Assembly: GCF_014395785.1 (NCBI RefSeq)
Contig: NZ_CP060713.1
Coordinates: 834,501-898,500 of the forward strand
Origin: Nocardioides mesophilus
GTDB taxonomy: Bacteria; Actinomycetota; Actinomycetes; Propionibacteriales; Nocardioidaceae
DNA: 64,000 nucleotides
Direction: 5' to 3'
A model generated the notes under the pieces. That model did no database searches, was not told the origin of the DNA, and saw only the letters and a list, made by a program, of their open reading frames with translations. The translations under genes were made by a program, and so were the position numbers. This document shows positions 21,157-29,348 of this stretch, piece after piece; positions within the stretch are counted from its first letter, which is position 1, and each line of letters opens with the position of its first letter.

Positions 21157-22380
21157 TCACCCGAGAGTGGCAATCACGACGTCCAGGGCCCCGGCGAGGT
21201 CGCCCCGGGGCTCGACCCGGATCGCGCCCAGACCCAGCCACCCGGCCAGGTCGACCAGCTCCTGGGCCAGCTCGTGGGCGGTCTCCTCCGGCGCCCCGGG
21301 CTCCGCGAAGGCGCCCTTGACCTGCAGCACCCCGGCCTTGCGGTCGGCCTTGAGGTCGACCCGGGCGACCAGCCGGTCGCCGAGCAGGAACGGCAGCACG
21401 TAGTAGCCGTGCACCCGCTTGTGCTCCGGGACGTAGATCTCGATGCGGTAGTGGAAGTCGAAGAGCCGCTCGGTCCGGTCCCGCTCCCAGACCAGCGGGT
21501 CGAAGGGGCTGAGCAGGGCCCGGGCCGGCACCTTGCGCGGCAGCGCGGCGTCGCGGTGGAGGTACGCCGGCTTGTCCCACCCCTCGACGTGGACCGGCAG
21601 CAGCTCGCCCGCCTCGACCAGCGCGCCGAGGGCCGGCTTCACCAGCGGCAACAGCGCCCGGTCGTGCTGCAGGCGGAAGTAGTCGCGCAGGTCGTGCTCG
21701 GTGCCGACGCCGTGCGCGACCGCGGCTCGGCGCAACAGCTCGGCGGCGGCCTCCTCCAGGGTCGGCTCGGGCGCGTGCAGGTGCTCGGCGGGGATCACCC
21801 GCTCGGGGAGGTCGTAGAGCCGTTCGAACTGCTGGTTGCGCCCGGCGACGGCCAGCCGGCCGGAGGCGAAGAGGTACTCCAGCACCTTCTTGGTCTCCGA
21901 CCAGTTCCAGCCCCAGTGCACCTTCTGCCGCGGCAGCCCGTCGTCGAGGTCGCGCGAGGTGGACGCGCCGCGCTCGCGGACCTCCGCCACCAGGGACTCC
22001 ACCAGCTCGGGACGGTGCTGGATCGCCGTCCACTCGTGCCCGCGCGCCTCGTAGCCGCGCATCCGGTGCCGCATGTGCGGCCAGAGCTCCACCGGCATGT
22101 AGGCCGCGACGTGGGCCCAGTACTCCACGATGTGCCGCGGCCGGCGCGTCGCGGCCCGGTGCAGCAGGTCCGGGTCGTAGGGACCCATCCGGGAGAACAG
22201 CGGCATGTAGTGGGCCCGGGCGAGCACGTTGACCGAGTCGATCTGCAGCACAGCCGTACGGCGCAGGGTGCGCTGGAAGGTGCGCATGGTCGGCACGGTG
22301 TGGCGCGGGTCCCGGAACCCCTGGGCGACCAGGGCGATCCGGCGCGCCTGGGAGCGGGAGAGGGTCGCAACCGGGGCCAC
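21157..22380 (-). CDS. YcaQ-like winged-helix DNA glycosylase (crosslink repair family)
   Basis: A 407-residue protein of the HTH_42 family that includes Escherichia coli YcaQ and Streptomyces AlkX, DNA glycosylases that unhook interstrand crosslinks and alkylated bases. The N-terminal [23 protein letters not shown] (about 38-60) holds the QID motif characteristic of the family, and [17 protein letters not shown] and [10 protein letters not shown] follow, with three winged-helix domains predicted. It starts at an ATG at 22380. It ends 94 bp upstream of the secA start and is read toward it; it is not part of the usual secA neighbourhood in M. tuberculosis and may be a later arrival. Confidence 0.85.
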   Translation of the reverse strand: MAPVATLSRSQARRIALVAQGFRDPRHTVPTMRTFQRTLRRTAVLQIDSVNVLARAHYMPLFSRMGPYDPDLLHRAATRRPRHIVEYWAHVAAYMPVELWPHMRHRMRGYEARGHEWTAIQHRPELVESLVAEVRERGASTSRDLDDGLPRQKVHWGWNWSETKKVLEYLFASGRLAVAGRNQQFERLYDLPERVIPAEHLHAPEPTLEEAAAELLRRAAVAHGVGTEHDLRDYFRLQHDRALLPLVKPALGALVEAGELLPVHVEGWDKPAYLHRDAALPRKVPARALLSPFDPLVWERDRTERLFDFHYRIEIYVPEHKRVHGYYVLPFLLGDRLVARVDLKADRKAGVLQVKGAFAEPGAPEETAHELAQELVDLAGWLGLGAIRVEPRGDLAGALDVVIATLG

Positions 22381-22410
22381 GGGGACATCATGCCCGCAGG
22401 AACGGACAGT

Positions 22411-22486
22411 TGGGCCCCAGGTGGGCCCCAGGTGGGCCGCTGCCGGGTGCGCAACGGGCGGCGGTCGGCCGGCGGTCGGCCGGCGG
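22411..22486. repeat. two adjacent 11-bp tandem repeat arrays
   Basis: The unit TGGGCCCCAGG occurs at 22411-22421 and 22422-22432 with a partial third copy. Twenty bases on, a different unit, CGGCGGTCGGC, occurs at 22459-22469 and 22470-22480, with a partial third copy to 22486. Both fill the 115-bp spacer between the YcaQ-like gene and the response-regulator gene; the spacer has no other visible signal. Confidence 0.8.
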
Positions 22487-22495
22487 GGACCAGGC

Positions 22496-23164
22496 TCAGG
22501 GGATGTCGAGGAGCTTCTCGCGCACGGCGTACATGACGGCCTCCATGCGCGAGTGCAGCTGCAGCTTCTCGAGGATGTTGCGCACGTGGTTCTTGACGGT
22601 GTTCTCGCTGATGAAGAGCCGCTTGGCGATCTCGCGGTTGTTCAGCCCCTGCGCGACGAGCTTGAGCACCTCGAGCTCGCGGTCGGTGAGCCGCGGGCTG
22701 GGCACCTGCTGCCGGTCCGCCCGGGACATCTGCTTGAACTCGTCGAGCAGCTTGATCGCCATCGACGGGCTGATCAGCGACTGACCGTCGGCGACCACCC
22801 GGATCGCCTGGGCGACCTCGTCGATCGAGGAGTCCTTGAGGAGGTAGCCGGAGGCGCCGTTCTTGACCGCGTCGTAGAGGTCGGCCTCCTCGTCGCTGAC
22901 GGTGAGCATGATGATCCGGGCGGTCGGCGCGACCTCCTTGATGGCCACGCACGCCTCGATGCCGGAGCGCTTGGGCATCCGGACGTCCATCAGGATCACG
23001 TCGGGCACGGAGGTCGCCGCGAGCTCGGTGGCCGCCACGCCGTCGCCGGCCTCGCCGACGACCTCGATGTCCTCCTCGACGCCGAGGAGCATCGTCAGCC
23101 CGCGACGGAACAGCTCCTGGTCGTCGACGACGACGACCCGGATCGGTTCCTCACCTGGCCTCAT
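22496..23164 (-). CDS. NarL/LuxR-type response regulator, orphan
   Basis: A 222-residue two-component regulator. The receiver domain (about 8-125) has acidic residues VVVDDQELF at 10-18 and the phospho-acceptor aspartate in VILMDVRMP near residue 59; the C-terminal LuxR helix-turn-helix lies at about 155-215 (LTDRELEVLKLVAQGLNNREIA...). No histidine kinase gene is adjacent. It is encoded 98 bp downstream of hpf on the same strand, a linkage seen widely in actinobacteria, which suggests a link to growth arrest or dormancy responses. The ATG at 23164 is chosen; upstream in-frame sequence is a shadow. Confidence 0.93.
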   Translation of the reverse strand: MRPGEEPIRVVVVDDQELFRRGLTMLLGVEEDIEVVGEAGDGVAATELAATSVPDVILMDVRMPKRSGIEACVAIKEVAPTARIIMLTVSDEEADLYDAVKNGASGYLLKDSSIDEVAQAIRVVADGQSLISPSMAIKLLDEFKQMSRADRQQVPSPRLTDRELEVLKLVAQGLNNREIAKRLFISENTVKNHVRNILEKLQLHSRMEAVMYAVREKLLDIP

Positions 23165-23262
23165 CGCTGCTTCTGGTCCAGCCACGCACGCATCATGGCA
23201 CGTCCGGGGGGCGGACTGCTGCTCTTCGAGCCGATCGCCGCCCCCTGGACCACCCGCACGGC

Positions 23263-23880
23263 TCAGGTCACGTCGAGGGAGATGACCCCGTAGTCGTAGC
23301 CCCTGCGGCGGTAGACCACCGAGGGGCGCTCGGACTCCTTGTCCACGAACAGGAAGAAGTCGTGCCCGACGAGCTCCATCTCGTAGAGCGCCTGGTCCAG
23401 CATCATCGGCTCGGCCGTGTGCGTCTTCTCGCGGACCACCAGCGGCCCGTCGCCCAGCACGGCGATCGGCCCCACGTTGCGGATGTGCTCGACGTCGCCT
23501 GTCTCGTCGTGCTCGGCTGCCTGCGGCTGGACCGAGGCGAGCGCCTCTCCCACCGAGACCGGCGTGTGCCGGCCGTGGTGCACCCGGCGGCGGTCGGCGG
23601 CCCGGCGCATCTGGGCGGCCATCCGGTCGACGGCCTGGTCCAGGGCCGCGAGTTTGTCGACCGAGCACGCCTCGGCCCGGATCACCGGGCCCTTGCTGAA
23701 CGCGGTGAGCTGCACCTTGATGGCGCGGTCCTGCAACCGGGGGTTGCGCTCCTTGGAGACCTCGACCTCCACGCGGATCACTCGGTGGTCGTGCTTCTCG
23801 AGCCGGGAGAGCTTCTCCTCGGCGGCCTCACGGAACCTTTCGGTCAGATCGACATGCCTGCTGTTGAGCACGATGTCCAC
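23263..23880 (-). CDS. hpf: long-form ribosome hibernation-promoting factor
   Basis: A 205-residue protein that binds the 30S decoding site and pairs 70S ribosomes into inactive dimers in stationary phase or stress. The N-terminal S30AE domain runs from DIVLNSRHVDLTERFREAAE to about residue 105, then a linker, then the C-terminal dimerisation domain (about 148-205: PMMLDQALYEMELVGHDFFLF...). This is the long form typical of Gram-positives. The GTG at 23880 is chosen because GGGAGG sits 6 bases upstream, although the frame is open to 23949. It is the homologue of M. tuberculosis Rv3241c and keeps its place between comF and secA. Confidence 0.95.
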   Translation of the reverse strand: MDIVLNSRHVDLTERFREAAEEKLSRLEKHDHRVIRVEVEVSKERNPRLQDRAIKVQLTAFSKGPVIRAEACSVDKLAALDQAVDRMAAQMRRAADRRRVHHGRHTPVSVGEALASVQPQAAEHDETGDVEHIRNVGPIAVLGDGPLVVREKTHTAEPMMLDQALYEMELVGHDFFLFVDKESERPSVVYRRRGYDYGVISLDVT

Positions 23881-24263
23881 GGACAACCTCCCGATCGTTG
23901 AGTGCTGTATCTCGGTTGACCCGGCCCGGCGCACAACGGCGACGGGCACGGGAACTCAGGGGTGGAGCCCGCCCGGCCGACCTGGTCTTCGACCCCACAA
24001 CCGCCTGCTGAGACGTTCGCAGCTCTCCGCCCGCTCTGGGGCACACCACTACTGGCCTTCTCCCCCGGGCGCCCGGCATCTGACCGGACGTGGGAGGCAG
24101 GACTGACTTCTAAGCCGCACCGTGATCGGCGGCCCGGTTGCCCGGGACGCGCCTTACGTGGACCGTTTCGCCTGCGACTGGCATCGGCTAGCCGACGGGG
24201 TGCCCGTGCGGGCAGGATCCCGGCGACGCAACCACGGACCCGGACGGACTCCATGTACAGACG
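23881..24263. other. 383-bp non-coding interval upstream of hpf
   Basis: No gene is supported here. It must hold the hpf promoter on the bottom strand and the comF terminator. Visible elements are a 12-bp perfect palindrome TCGGCTAGCCGA at 24184-24195 and a small hairpin TGCCCG-TG-CGGGCA at 24201-24214, both within 80 bp of the comF stop, so they may end that transcript. I see no convincing consensus promoter for hpf; stress-type promoters are expected from family knowledge but not shown. Confidence 0.5.
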
Positions 24264-25058
24264 CTAGTCGTCCGGGGGGAGAAGCGGTAGGGACGGGGGG
24301 TTTCCGGGCCGGGTGCGCCGCCGCGTCGCGGCCACCACGGCGACCCCGAGGACCGTCCAGCCGGCCTCCTCGAGAGCCCGCTGCGCCTCGCGCGCGGTGG
24401 CCCCCGTGGTGAGTACGTCGTCCACGACGACGACCGGGCAGGGTCGCCCTCGCGGGGGGCCGACCGCCCGCAGCGCACCGCGCAGGTTGGCGGCGCGATC
24501 GGCCGCGCCCAGGCCGGCCTGGTCGGCGACCCGGCGGGCGGGACGCAGCGGCCGGGCCACCCGCACCGCGGCGCCACCGGCCCGCAGCCGGGATGCGGCC
24601 CGCCGGGTCAGCCGCAGCAGCGGATCGTGCCCGCGGGCCCGGACGGCCGCCCGGCGCGAGGGCACCGGCACCAGCAGCACCGGACCCGGCGCCGCCCCGC
24701 CGGCGCAGTCGGATCCGCTGCCGGTGGCGGTGGCGGGCGCGGTGGCGGCGTCGGTGGCGGTGGCGGTGGCGGTGGCGGTGGCCAGGAGCGTCTCCACGGC
24801 CACGGCCAGCACGTCGCCGAGCGGCCGGGCCAGGGCCAGCACCTGCTCCTCCTTGTGCGCGGTGACCATCAGCCGCAGGGCGCCGCCGTACTCCCCCGCG
24901 GCCACCGGAAGGACCAGACCGGCCGGGGTGGGGCTCGGCCACGCGGGACGGGCGCTGCGGGGCAGCCCGGCCGCGCAGGCGCGGCACAGTGCCCTCCCCG
25001 GCCGCTCGCAGGCCACGCAGGAGGAGCCGAGCACCAGGTCGAGGAAGACGCCCCACAC
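24264..25058 (-). CDS. ComF family phosphoribosyltransferase-like protein
   Basis: A 264-residue protein of the ComF/GntX family. An N-terminal zinc-ribbon-like part holds CVACERPGRALCRACAAGLP (about 14-33) with four cysteines. The C-terminal type I phosphoribosyltransferase fold has the PRPP-loop motif VVVVDDVLTTGATARE at about residues 209-224. In naturally competent bacteria ComF assists DNA uptake; in actinobacteria the gene is retained near lpqB and hpf without a proven role. A run of Ala-Thr dipeptides at about 92-101 comes from tandem GGTGGC repeats. The GTG at 25058 is the only good start; it lies 90 bp from the lpqB stop. Confidence 0.9.
   Translation of the reverse strand: MWGVFLDLVLGSSCVACERPGRALCRACAAGLPRSARPAWPSPTPAGLVLPVAAGEYGGALRLMVTAHKEEQVLALARPLGDVLAVAVETLLATATATATATDAATAPATATGSGSDCAGGAAPGPVLLVPVPSRRAAVRARGHDPLLRLTRRAASRLRAGGAAVRVARPLRPARRVADQAGLGAADRAANLRGALRAVGPPRGRPCPVVVVDDVLTTGATAREAQRALEEAGWTVLGVAVVAATRRRTRPGNPPSLPLLPPDD
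24723..24782. repeat. hexanucleotide microsatellite inside comF
   Basis: Top-strand GGTGGC is repeated five times without error at 24753-24782, with three further copies at 24723-24734 and 24741-24746 broken by variants. On the coding strand it reads GCCACC, giving (Ala-Thr)n. The unit is a multiple of three, so slippage changes length but not frame. Confidence 0.92.
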
Positions 25059-25148
25059 GGCTCCGAGCCTGCCGCAGCGGCGAGCGGTCCGGGCCGTGGC
25101 CCGGCGCCGCTGGGGACAAGGTGACCCGTCTGCGCCGGTCGGCGCCGG

Positions 25149-26927
25149 TCAGCCGACGAACGTCGGTGCGCGCAGCCCCGGCCGGATGCCGGCGCCGGTC
25201 CACCGGCCGCTGGTGGACAGCGAGAACATCTGTCCGTCCGGCCCCAGGATCAGCAGCGGCGCGCTGAGCACCGGCGCGGTGACCAGGTCGGTGGCCACGC
25301 CCTGGAAGACCTCCGCGTCGGTGGTGGACTCCGCAGCGGTGGAGGAGCCGTCCACCTTGGCCACGACTACTTGTGAGGTGCCCGCGGAAGGCGCCGTGAG
25401 CAGCGCCAGGCTGACCGGGGTGCGCCAGGCGAGGTCGCGGATCGTCCGGACGTTGAGGCCGCCCAGGCGGACCTCGCGCGCCGGCAGCACCTGGCGCACC
25501 CGGCCCTCCCCGTCGCGCTGCACCCGGGCCAGCAGCACCCGCTCGCGGCCACCCTGCGCGACCTCGGCGACCAGCCGGGTGCCGTCGCGGGAGAGCAGCA
25601 ACGAGCGGACGTCCTCGCCGCTGATCCCGGGCGCCTGGACGGTGGCGGCCTGACCCGAGCGCACGACGGTCAGCAGCGCGCCGCCGGCCGTCCGGTCGAG
25701 CACCCACAGCTGGTCGTAGAGGTCCCACACCGGGGTCAGCAGGTCCGTGCCACCGGAGTAGCCGGTGCTCACGTCGTCGGGGGTCGGCGTCGTGCCGGGC
25801 ACCCGCGAGCGCTTGGCCACCAGGACCTCGCCGTCGTCGGTGGTCACGGCCACCTGCTCGCCCGCGAGGTCGACCGCGACCCGGACCGCCCCGAGGTCGA
25901 GGGAGCCGAAGGCGCCGGAGACGCGCCGCTCCTGACCGCCGGTCAGCGTCACGACCCGTCCCTTGCGGATGCCGAACAGCGCCTGCGACGCCCACGAGAC
26001 CGACGGGTCGAACTCCGGCCAGGTGTCGAGCGGGACCTCGGTGCCGGCGCCGGGCAGGCTCAGCGGGCTGCCGTCCACGGTGATCCGCATCCGCTCGATG
26101 CCGGGCACCTGCCGCAGGGTCCAGCCGATCTGGGCGAGCGCCATGTCCAGCCGGTCACCGTCGAGGTCGAGTACCTCGTCGCTGAGCGGGACCACCGCGG
26201 TCCCGTCCTGCACCACCGGGACGGAGATGTCGTCGAGGCGGGTCCCGGCCGGCAGGAAGGTCCGCTCCACGCCCAGCTGGTCCTGCTCGGGGCCCGCGAG
26301 CAGCGCAGCGACCAGGAACGTGCTCGCCTGCGCCCCGGTCGGCACGTAGACCGGCTCGGGCACCAGCACGTCGGCGCCCTTGTCGAAGTAGTAGAGCGAG
26401 TACTGCGTGAACCGGGTCTGGAAGTGGCTCTCGGGGATGATCAGCCGGTCCGGCGGGTTGCTGATCCGCCACTGGCCCTTCTCCTGCACCATCCGGAGCC
26501 GGAACCGTTGGTCGCCCGCGCGTCCCTTCCAGCGGCCGCGACTGTCGAGGTCGACGGTGTGGTCGAGCGACAGCACCACCGTGGACCCCCGCACGGTGCG
26601 GGTCTCGGTGTCGTAGACGATCGTGCCGTTCTCCGGCACCCAGCGCTGGTTGCTCTCCGCGGTCAGGAACTGCCGGGCCACCGAGGTGTTGATCGGGGTG
26701 GCCTGCATGGCCACCAGGAAGCCGCGGACGATCTCCACCGGCGGGGCGCCGACCACCGGACCCGCGGGGGTGAAGTCCACGGGCGCCTCGTCCTCGACCT
26801 GCTGCCGGGGCTGCTCGAGGTGCACGGTGCCGGTGTCGGGAAGCCCGGCGCAGCCGGCCAGCAGCAGGCCCAGCAGCAGCACCGGCACGAGGACCGGCAC
26901 GCGGGCGAGGCGGCGGCGGCCGTTCAT
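25149..26927 (-). CDS. lpqB: lipoprotein LpqB
   Basis: A 592-residue secreted lipoprotein. Basic start MNGRRRLARV, hydrophobic core, and lipobox LLAGC with Cys26 as the lipidation site. A GerMN domain lies in the middle (about 190-300) and a beta-propeller-like C-terminal half follows, both standard for LpqB. In mycobacteria LpqB binds the sensor MtrB outside the membrane and modulates MtrA phosphorylation. The start at 26927 overlaps the mtrB stop by 4 bp (ATGA), so lpqB is translated with mtrB. The full order ahcY - mtrA - mtrB - lpqB - comF matches M. tuberculosis except that tmk is absent. Confidence 0.95.
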   Translation of the reverse strand: MNGRRRLARVPVLVPVLLLGLLLAGCAGLPDTGTVHLEQPRQQVEDEAPVDFTPAGPVVGAPPVEIVRGFLVAMQATPINTSVARQFLTAESNQRWVPENGTIVYDTETRTVRGSTVVLSLDHTVDLDSRGRWKGRAGDQRFRLRMVQEKGQWRISNPPDRLIIPESHFQTRFTQYSLYYFDKGADVLVPEPVYVPTGAQASTFLVAALLAGPEQDQLGVERTFLPAGTRLDDISVPVVQDGTAVVPLSDEVLDLDGDRLDMALAQIGWTLRQVPGIERMRITVDGSPLSLPGAGTEVPLDTWPEFDPSVSWASQALFGIRKGRVVTLTGGQERRVSGAFGSLDLGAVRVAVDLAGEQVAVTTDDGEVLVAKRSRVPGTTPTPDDVSTGYSGGTDLLTPVWDLYDQLWVLDRTAGGALLTVVRSGQAATVQAPGISGEDVRSLLLSRDGTRLVAEVAQGGRERVLLARVQRDGEGRVRQVLPAREVRLGGLNVRTIRDLAWRTPVSLALLTAPSAGTSQVVVAKVDGSSTAAESTTDAEVFQGVATDLVTAPVLSAPLLILGPDGQMFSLSTSGRWTGAGIRPGLRAPTFVG

Positions 26928-28591
26928 CGGGTCCCTATCGGCCGGTCGGGCGTCCCCGGAGCGACGCTCCCCCCGGGCCGGTCGCGCCGCTCGGGTGCCG
27001 CGTCGGCCGGGACCAGCGGCAGCGGGCTCTCCTCGATCGGGTCGCCGGCGCGGCGCGGCAGGGTCAGCCGGAACTGCGAACCCCGGCCCGGCTCTCCCCA
27101 GGCGTGCAGCCAACCGCCGTGCAGGTGCGCGTCCTCGAGCGAGATGGAGAGCCCGAGCCCGGTGCCGCCGGTGGTCCGTGCCCGGGCGGGGTCGGCGCGC
27201 CAGAACCGGTTGAACACCAGCACCGCCTCGCCGGGGTGCAGGCCCACCCCGTGGTCCCTCACCGCGAGGGCGCTGCCCTGCTCGTTGCTGGCCACCGTGA
27301 TCTCGACCGGCCGGTGCTCGGCGTGGTCGATCGCGTTGGTCACCAGGTTGCGCACGATCCGCTCGACGCGGCGTACGTCGACCTCCGCGACGGCGGCGGG
27401 CCCGGCCGCACGGACCACGACCTCGGTGCCGCGCATCTCCGCGAGCGCCCGGGTGGAGTCGGCCACCCGGTGCGCCACGTCGACCAGGTCGACGTCCTCG
27501 AGGTCCAGCACCGCGGCCCCGGCGTCGTAGCGGCTGATCTCGAGCAGGTCGGCCAGCAGCATCTCGAACCGGTCCAGCTCCTTCTGGAGCAGCTCGGCGG
27601 AGCGGGCGGTCACCGGGTCGAACCGGTCGCGCGCGTCGTAGAGCACGTCGCCGGCCATCCGCACCGTGGTCAGCGGCGTGCGCAGCTCGTGCGAGACGTC
27701 GGAGACGAAGCGGCGCTGCACCCGGGACAGCTCCTCGAGCTGGCGGATCTGCTTCTGCAGGCTGGAGGCCATCTGGTTGAAGGACTGGCCGAGCCGGGCG
27801 ATGTCGTCGTCGCCCCGCACGTGCATCCGCTCCTCCAGCCGCCCCGAGGCCAGCCGCTCCGCGACGCGGCGGGCCAGCCGGACCGGGGTCACCACCTGCC
27901 GGGTGACCAGCCAGGTAAGGCCGCCGACGAGCAGCAGCAGCAGCCCGCCGCCGGTGACCAGCGAGCGCTGCACCAGCGAGAGGGTGCGCTGCTGGTCGGT
28001 CATCGGAAACAGGTAGTAGAGCGTGTAGGTGCCGCCGTCCGCGGGCAGCAGCAGCTGGGAGCCGGTCACGACCGCGGGCGCGTCGACGCGTCCGGCCCCG
28101 GGCTCGTAGCGGATCCGGGTGTAGCTCCAGGCCACCCCGGTGAAGTCCGGCGTCTCGACCCGCTCACGGAGCTGGGCGGGCACGCTGTCGCTGCGCACGC
28201 CCTGGGAGTTGCGGGTCCCGCTGCCGGCCGCCACGCCTTCGCTCGAGCCGGCGACCGGGCCGGTCAGCACGACGTCGTACCCCTGGACCTGTCCGCGCTG
28301 CACGATGCTGGCCACCAGCTGGGTGAGCTGGGCGCTGGCGTCGAACTCGGTGCCGCTGGCTCCCGAGAGCCGCCGCTGGGCGTCCACGGTGCCGCGGGTC
28401 GCCTCGGCCACGGAGGCGCGGGTCTTGCCGTCCACGAGGCCGTCGCTGACCTGGTTGAGCAGCACCATCCCCACGATGGTCGCCACCACCGCGGAGAGCA
28501 GCAGCGTGCTGATCACCACCCGGGCCTGGATGGACCTGCGCCACAGCGTCCACGCGTAGGGCAACCGGCGGATCGCGCGGCCAGCGCTCAT
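26924..28591 (-). CDS. mtrB: two-component sensor histidine kinase MtrB
   Basis: A 555-residue membrane kinase. Two spans (about 25-47 and 195-220) flank an extracytoplasmic sensor region; a HAMP domain follows (about 215-270). The H-box SDVSHELRTPLTTV carries phospho-acceptor His301, and the ATP-binding domain has NLVTNAIDHAE, the G1 box and TTGGTGLGLSI. It phosphorylates MtrA, the regulator of cell division, DNA replication initiation and wall hydrolases in actinobacteria. The start at 28591 is 7 bp from the mtrA stop, so the two are one operon. Confidence 0.96.
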   Translation of the reverse strand: MSAGRAIRRLPYAWTLWRRSIQARVVISTLLLSAVVATIVGMVLLNQVSDGLVDGKTRASVAEATRGTVDAQRRLSGASGTEFDASAQLTQLVASIVQRGQVQGYDVVLTGPVAGSSEGVAAGSGTRNSQGVRSDSVPAQLRERVETPDFTGVAWSYTRIRYEPGAGRVDAPAVVTGSQLLLPADGGTYTLYYLFPMTDQQRTLSLVQRSLVTGGGLLLLLVGGLTWLVTRQVVTPVRLARRVAERLASGRLEERMHVRGDDDIARLGQSFNQMASSLQKQIRQLEELSRVQRRFVSDVSHELRTPLTTVRMAGDVLYDARDRFDPVTARSAELLQKELDRFEMLLADLLEISRYDAGAAVLDLEDVDLVDVAHRVADSTRALAEMRGTEVVVRAAGPAAVAEVDVRRVERIVRNLVTNAIDHAEHRPVEITVASNEQGSALAVRDHGVGLHPGEAVLVFNRFWRADPARARTTGGTGLGLSISLEDAHLHGGWLHAWGEPGRGSQFRLTLPRRAGDPIEESPLPLVPADAAPERRDRPGGSVAPGTPDRPIGTR

Positions 28592-28598
28592 CGGGGGC

Positions 28599-29309
28599 CT
28601 ACGCGGTCCCGGCCTTGTAGCCCACGCCCCGCACGGTCACGACGATCTCCGGGTTCTCCGGGTCGTGCTCCACCTTGGAGCGCAGCCGCTGCACGTGGAC
28701 GTTGACCAGCCGCGTGTCGGCGGCGTGCCGATAGCCCCAGACCTGCTCGAGCAGCACCTCGCGGGTGAACACCTGCCACGGCTTGCGCGCCAGGCAGACC
28801 AGCAGGTCGAACTCGAGCGGGGTCAGCGCGATCGGCCGGCCGGCCCGGGTGACCTGGTGGCCGGCGACGTCGATGGACAGGTCGGCGATCGCCAGGGCCT
28901 CCGGCGCCGGGTCCTCGAAGCGGCGGACCCGGGCCCGGATCCTGGCCACCAGCTCCTTGGGCTTGAACGGCTTGATGACATAGTCGTCGGCCCCGGACTC
29001 GAGGCCGACGACCACGTCGACGGTGTCACCCTTGGCGGTCAGCATGACGATCGGCACGCCGGACTCGGCGCGGATCTCCCGGCAGACGTCGATGCCGTCC
29101 TTGCCGGGCAGCATCAGGTCGAGCAGCACCACGTCCGGCTTGTAGTTCCGGAACTCCGCGAGGGCGCGGTCGCCCGAGGACACGACCCGAGAGTCGAAGC
29201 CCTCCTGGCGCAGCACGATCCCGAGCATCTCCGAGAGCGCGGCGTCGTCGTCGACGACGAGCACGCGGCCCCGGCCGCCCTGGTCCGTGCCGGACATGGT
29301 GTTGGTCAC
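28599..29309 (-). CDS. mtrA: two-component response regulator MtrA
   Basis: A 236-residue OmpR-type regulator. The receiver domain carries acidic residues Asp20-22 and phospho-acceptor Asp64 in VVLLDLMLPGKDG; the winged-helix DNA-binding domain covers about 140-233 with LTPLEFDLLVCLARKPWQVF and TRLVNVHVQRLRSKVE. In M. tuberculosis and Streptomyces MtrA binds 9-bp-spaced direct repeats near replication and wall-hydrolase genes. The GTG at 29309 is preferred because GGGGAG lies 4 bases before it; an ATG at 29297 lacks one. Only 39 bp separate it from the stop of ahcY. Confidence 0.96.
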   Translation of the reverse strand: MTNTMSGTDQGGRGRVLVVDDDAALSEMLGIVLRQEGFDSRVVSSGDRALAEFRNYKPDVVLLDLMLPGKDGIDVCREIRAESGVPIVMLTAKGDTVDVVVGLESGADDYVIKPFKPKELVARIRARVRRFEDPAPEALAIADLSIDVAGHQVTRAGRPIALTPLEFDLLVCLARKPWQVFTREVLLEQVWGYRHAADTRLVNVHVQRLRSKVEHDPENPEIVVTVRGVGYKAGTA

Positions 29310-29348
29310 GCGTCTCCCCGGACCGTGCCGCTCGTCGCCGCCCCGCTC

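Noticed and set aside
21063-21173. SecA extended N-terminus starting at 21173
   Set aside because: The added residues do not occur in SecA proteins, and a ribosome-binding site precedes the GTG at 21062.
23828-24254. Short open frames in the hpf upstream interval
   Set aside because: They lack ribosome-binding sites and recognisable sequence, and overlap one another on both strands.
24753-24782. Hexamer repeats as a CRISPR array or origin iterons
   Set aside because: The units are six bases with no spacers and lie inside comF.
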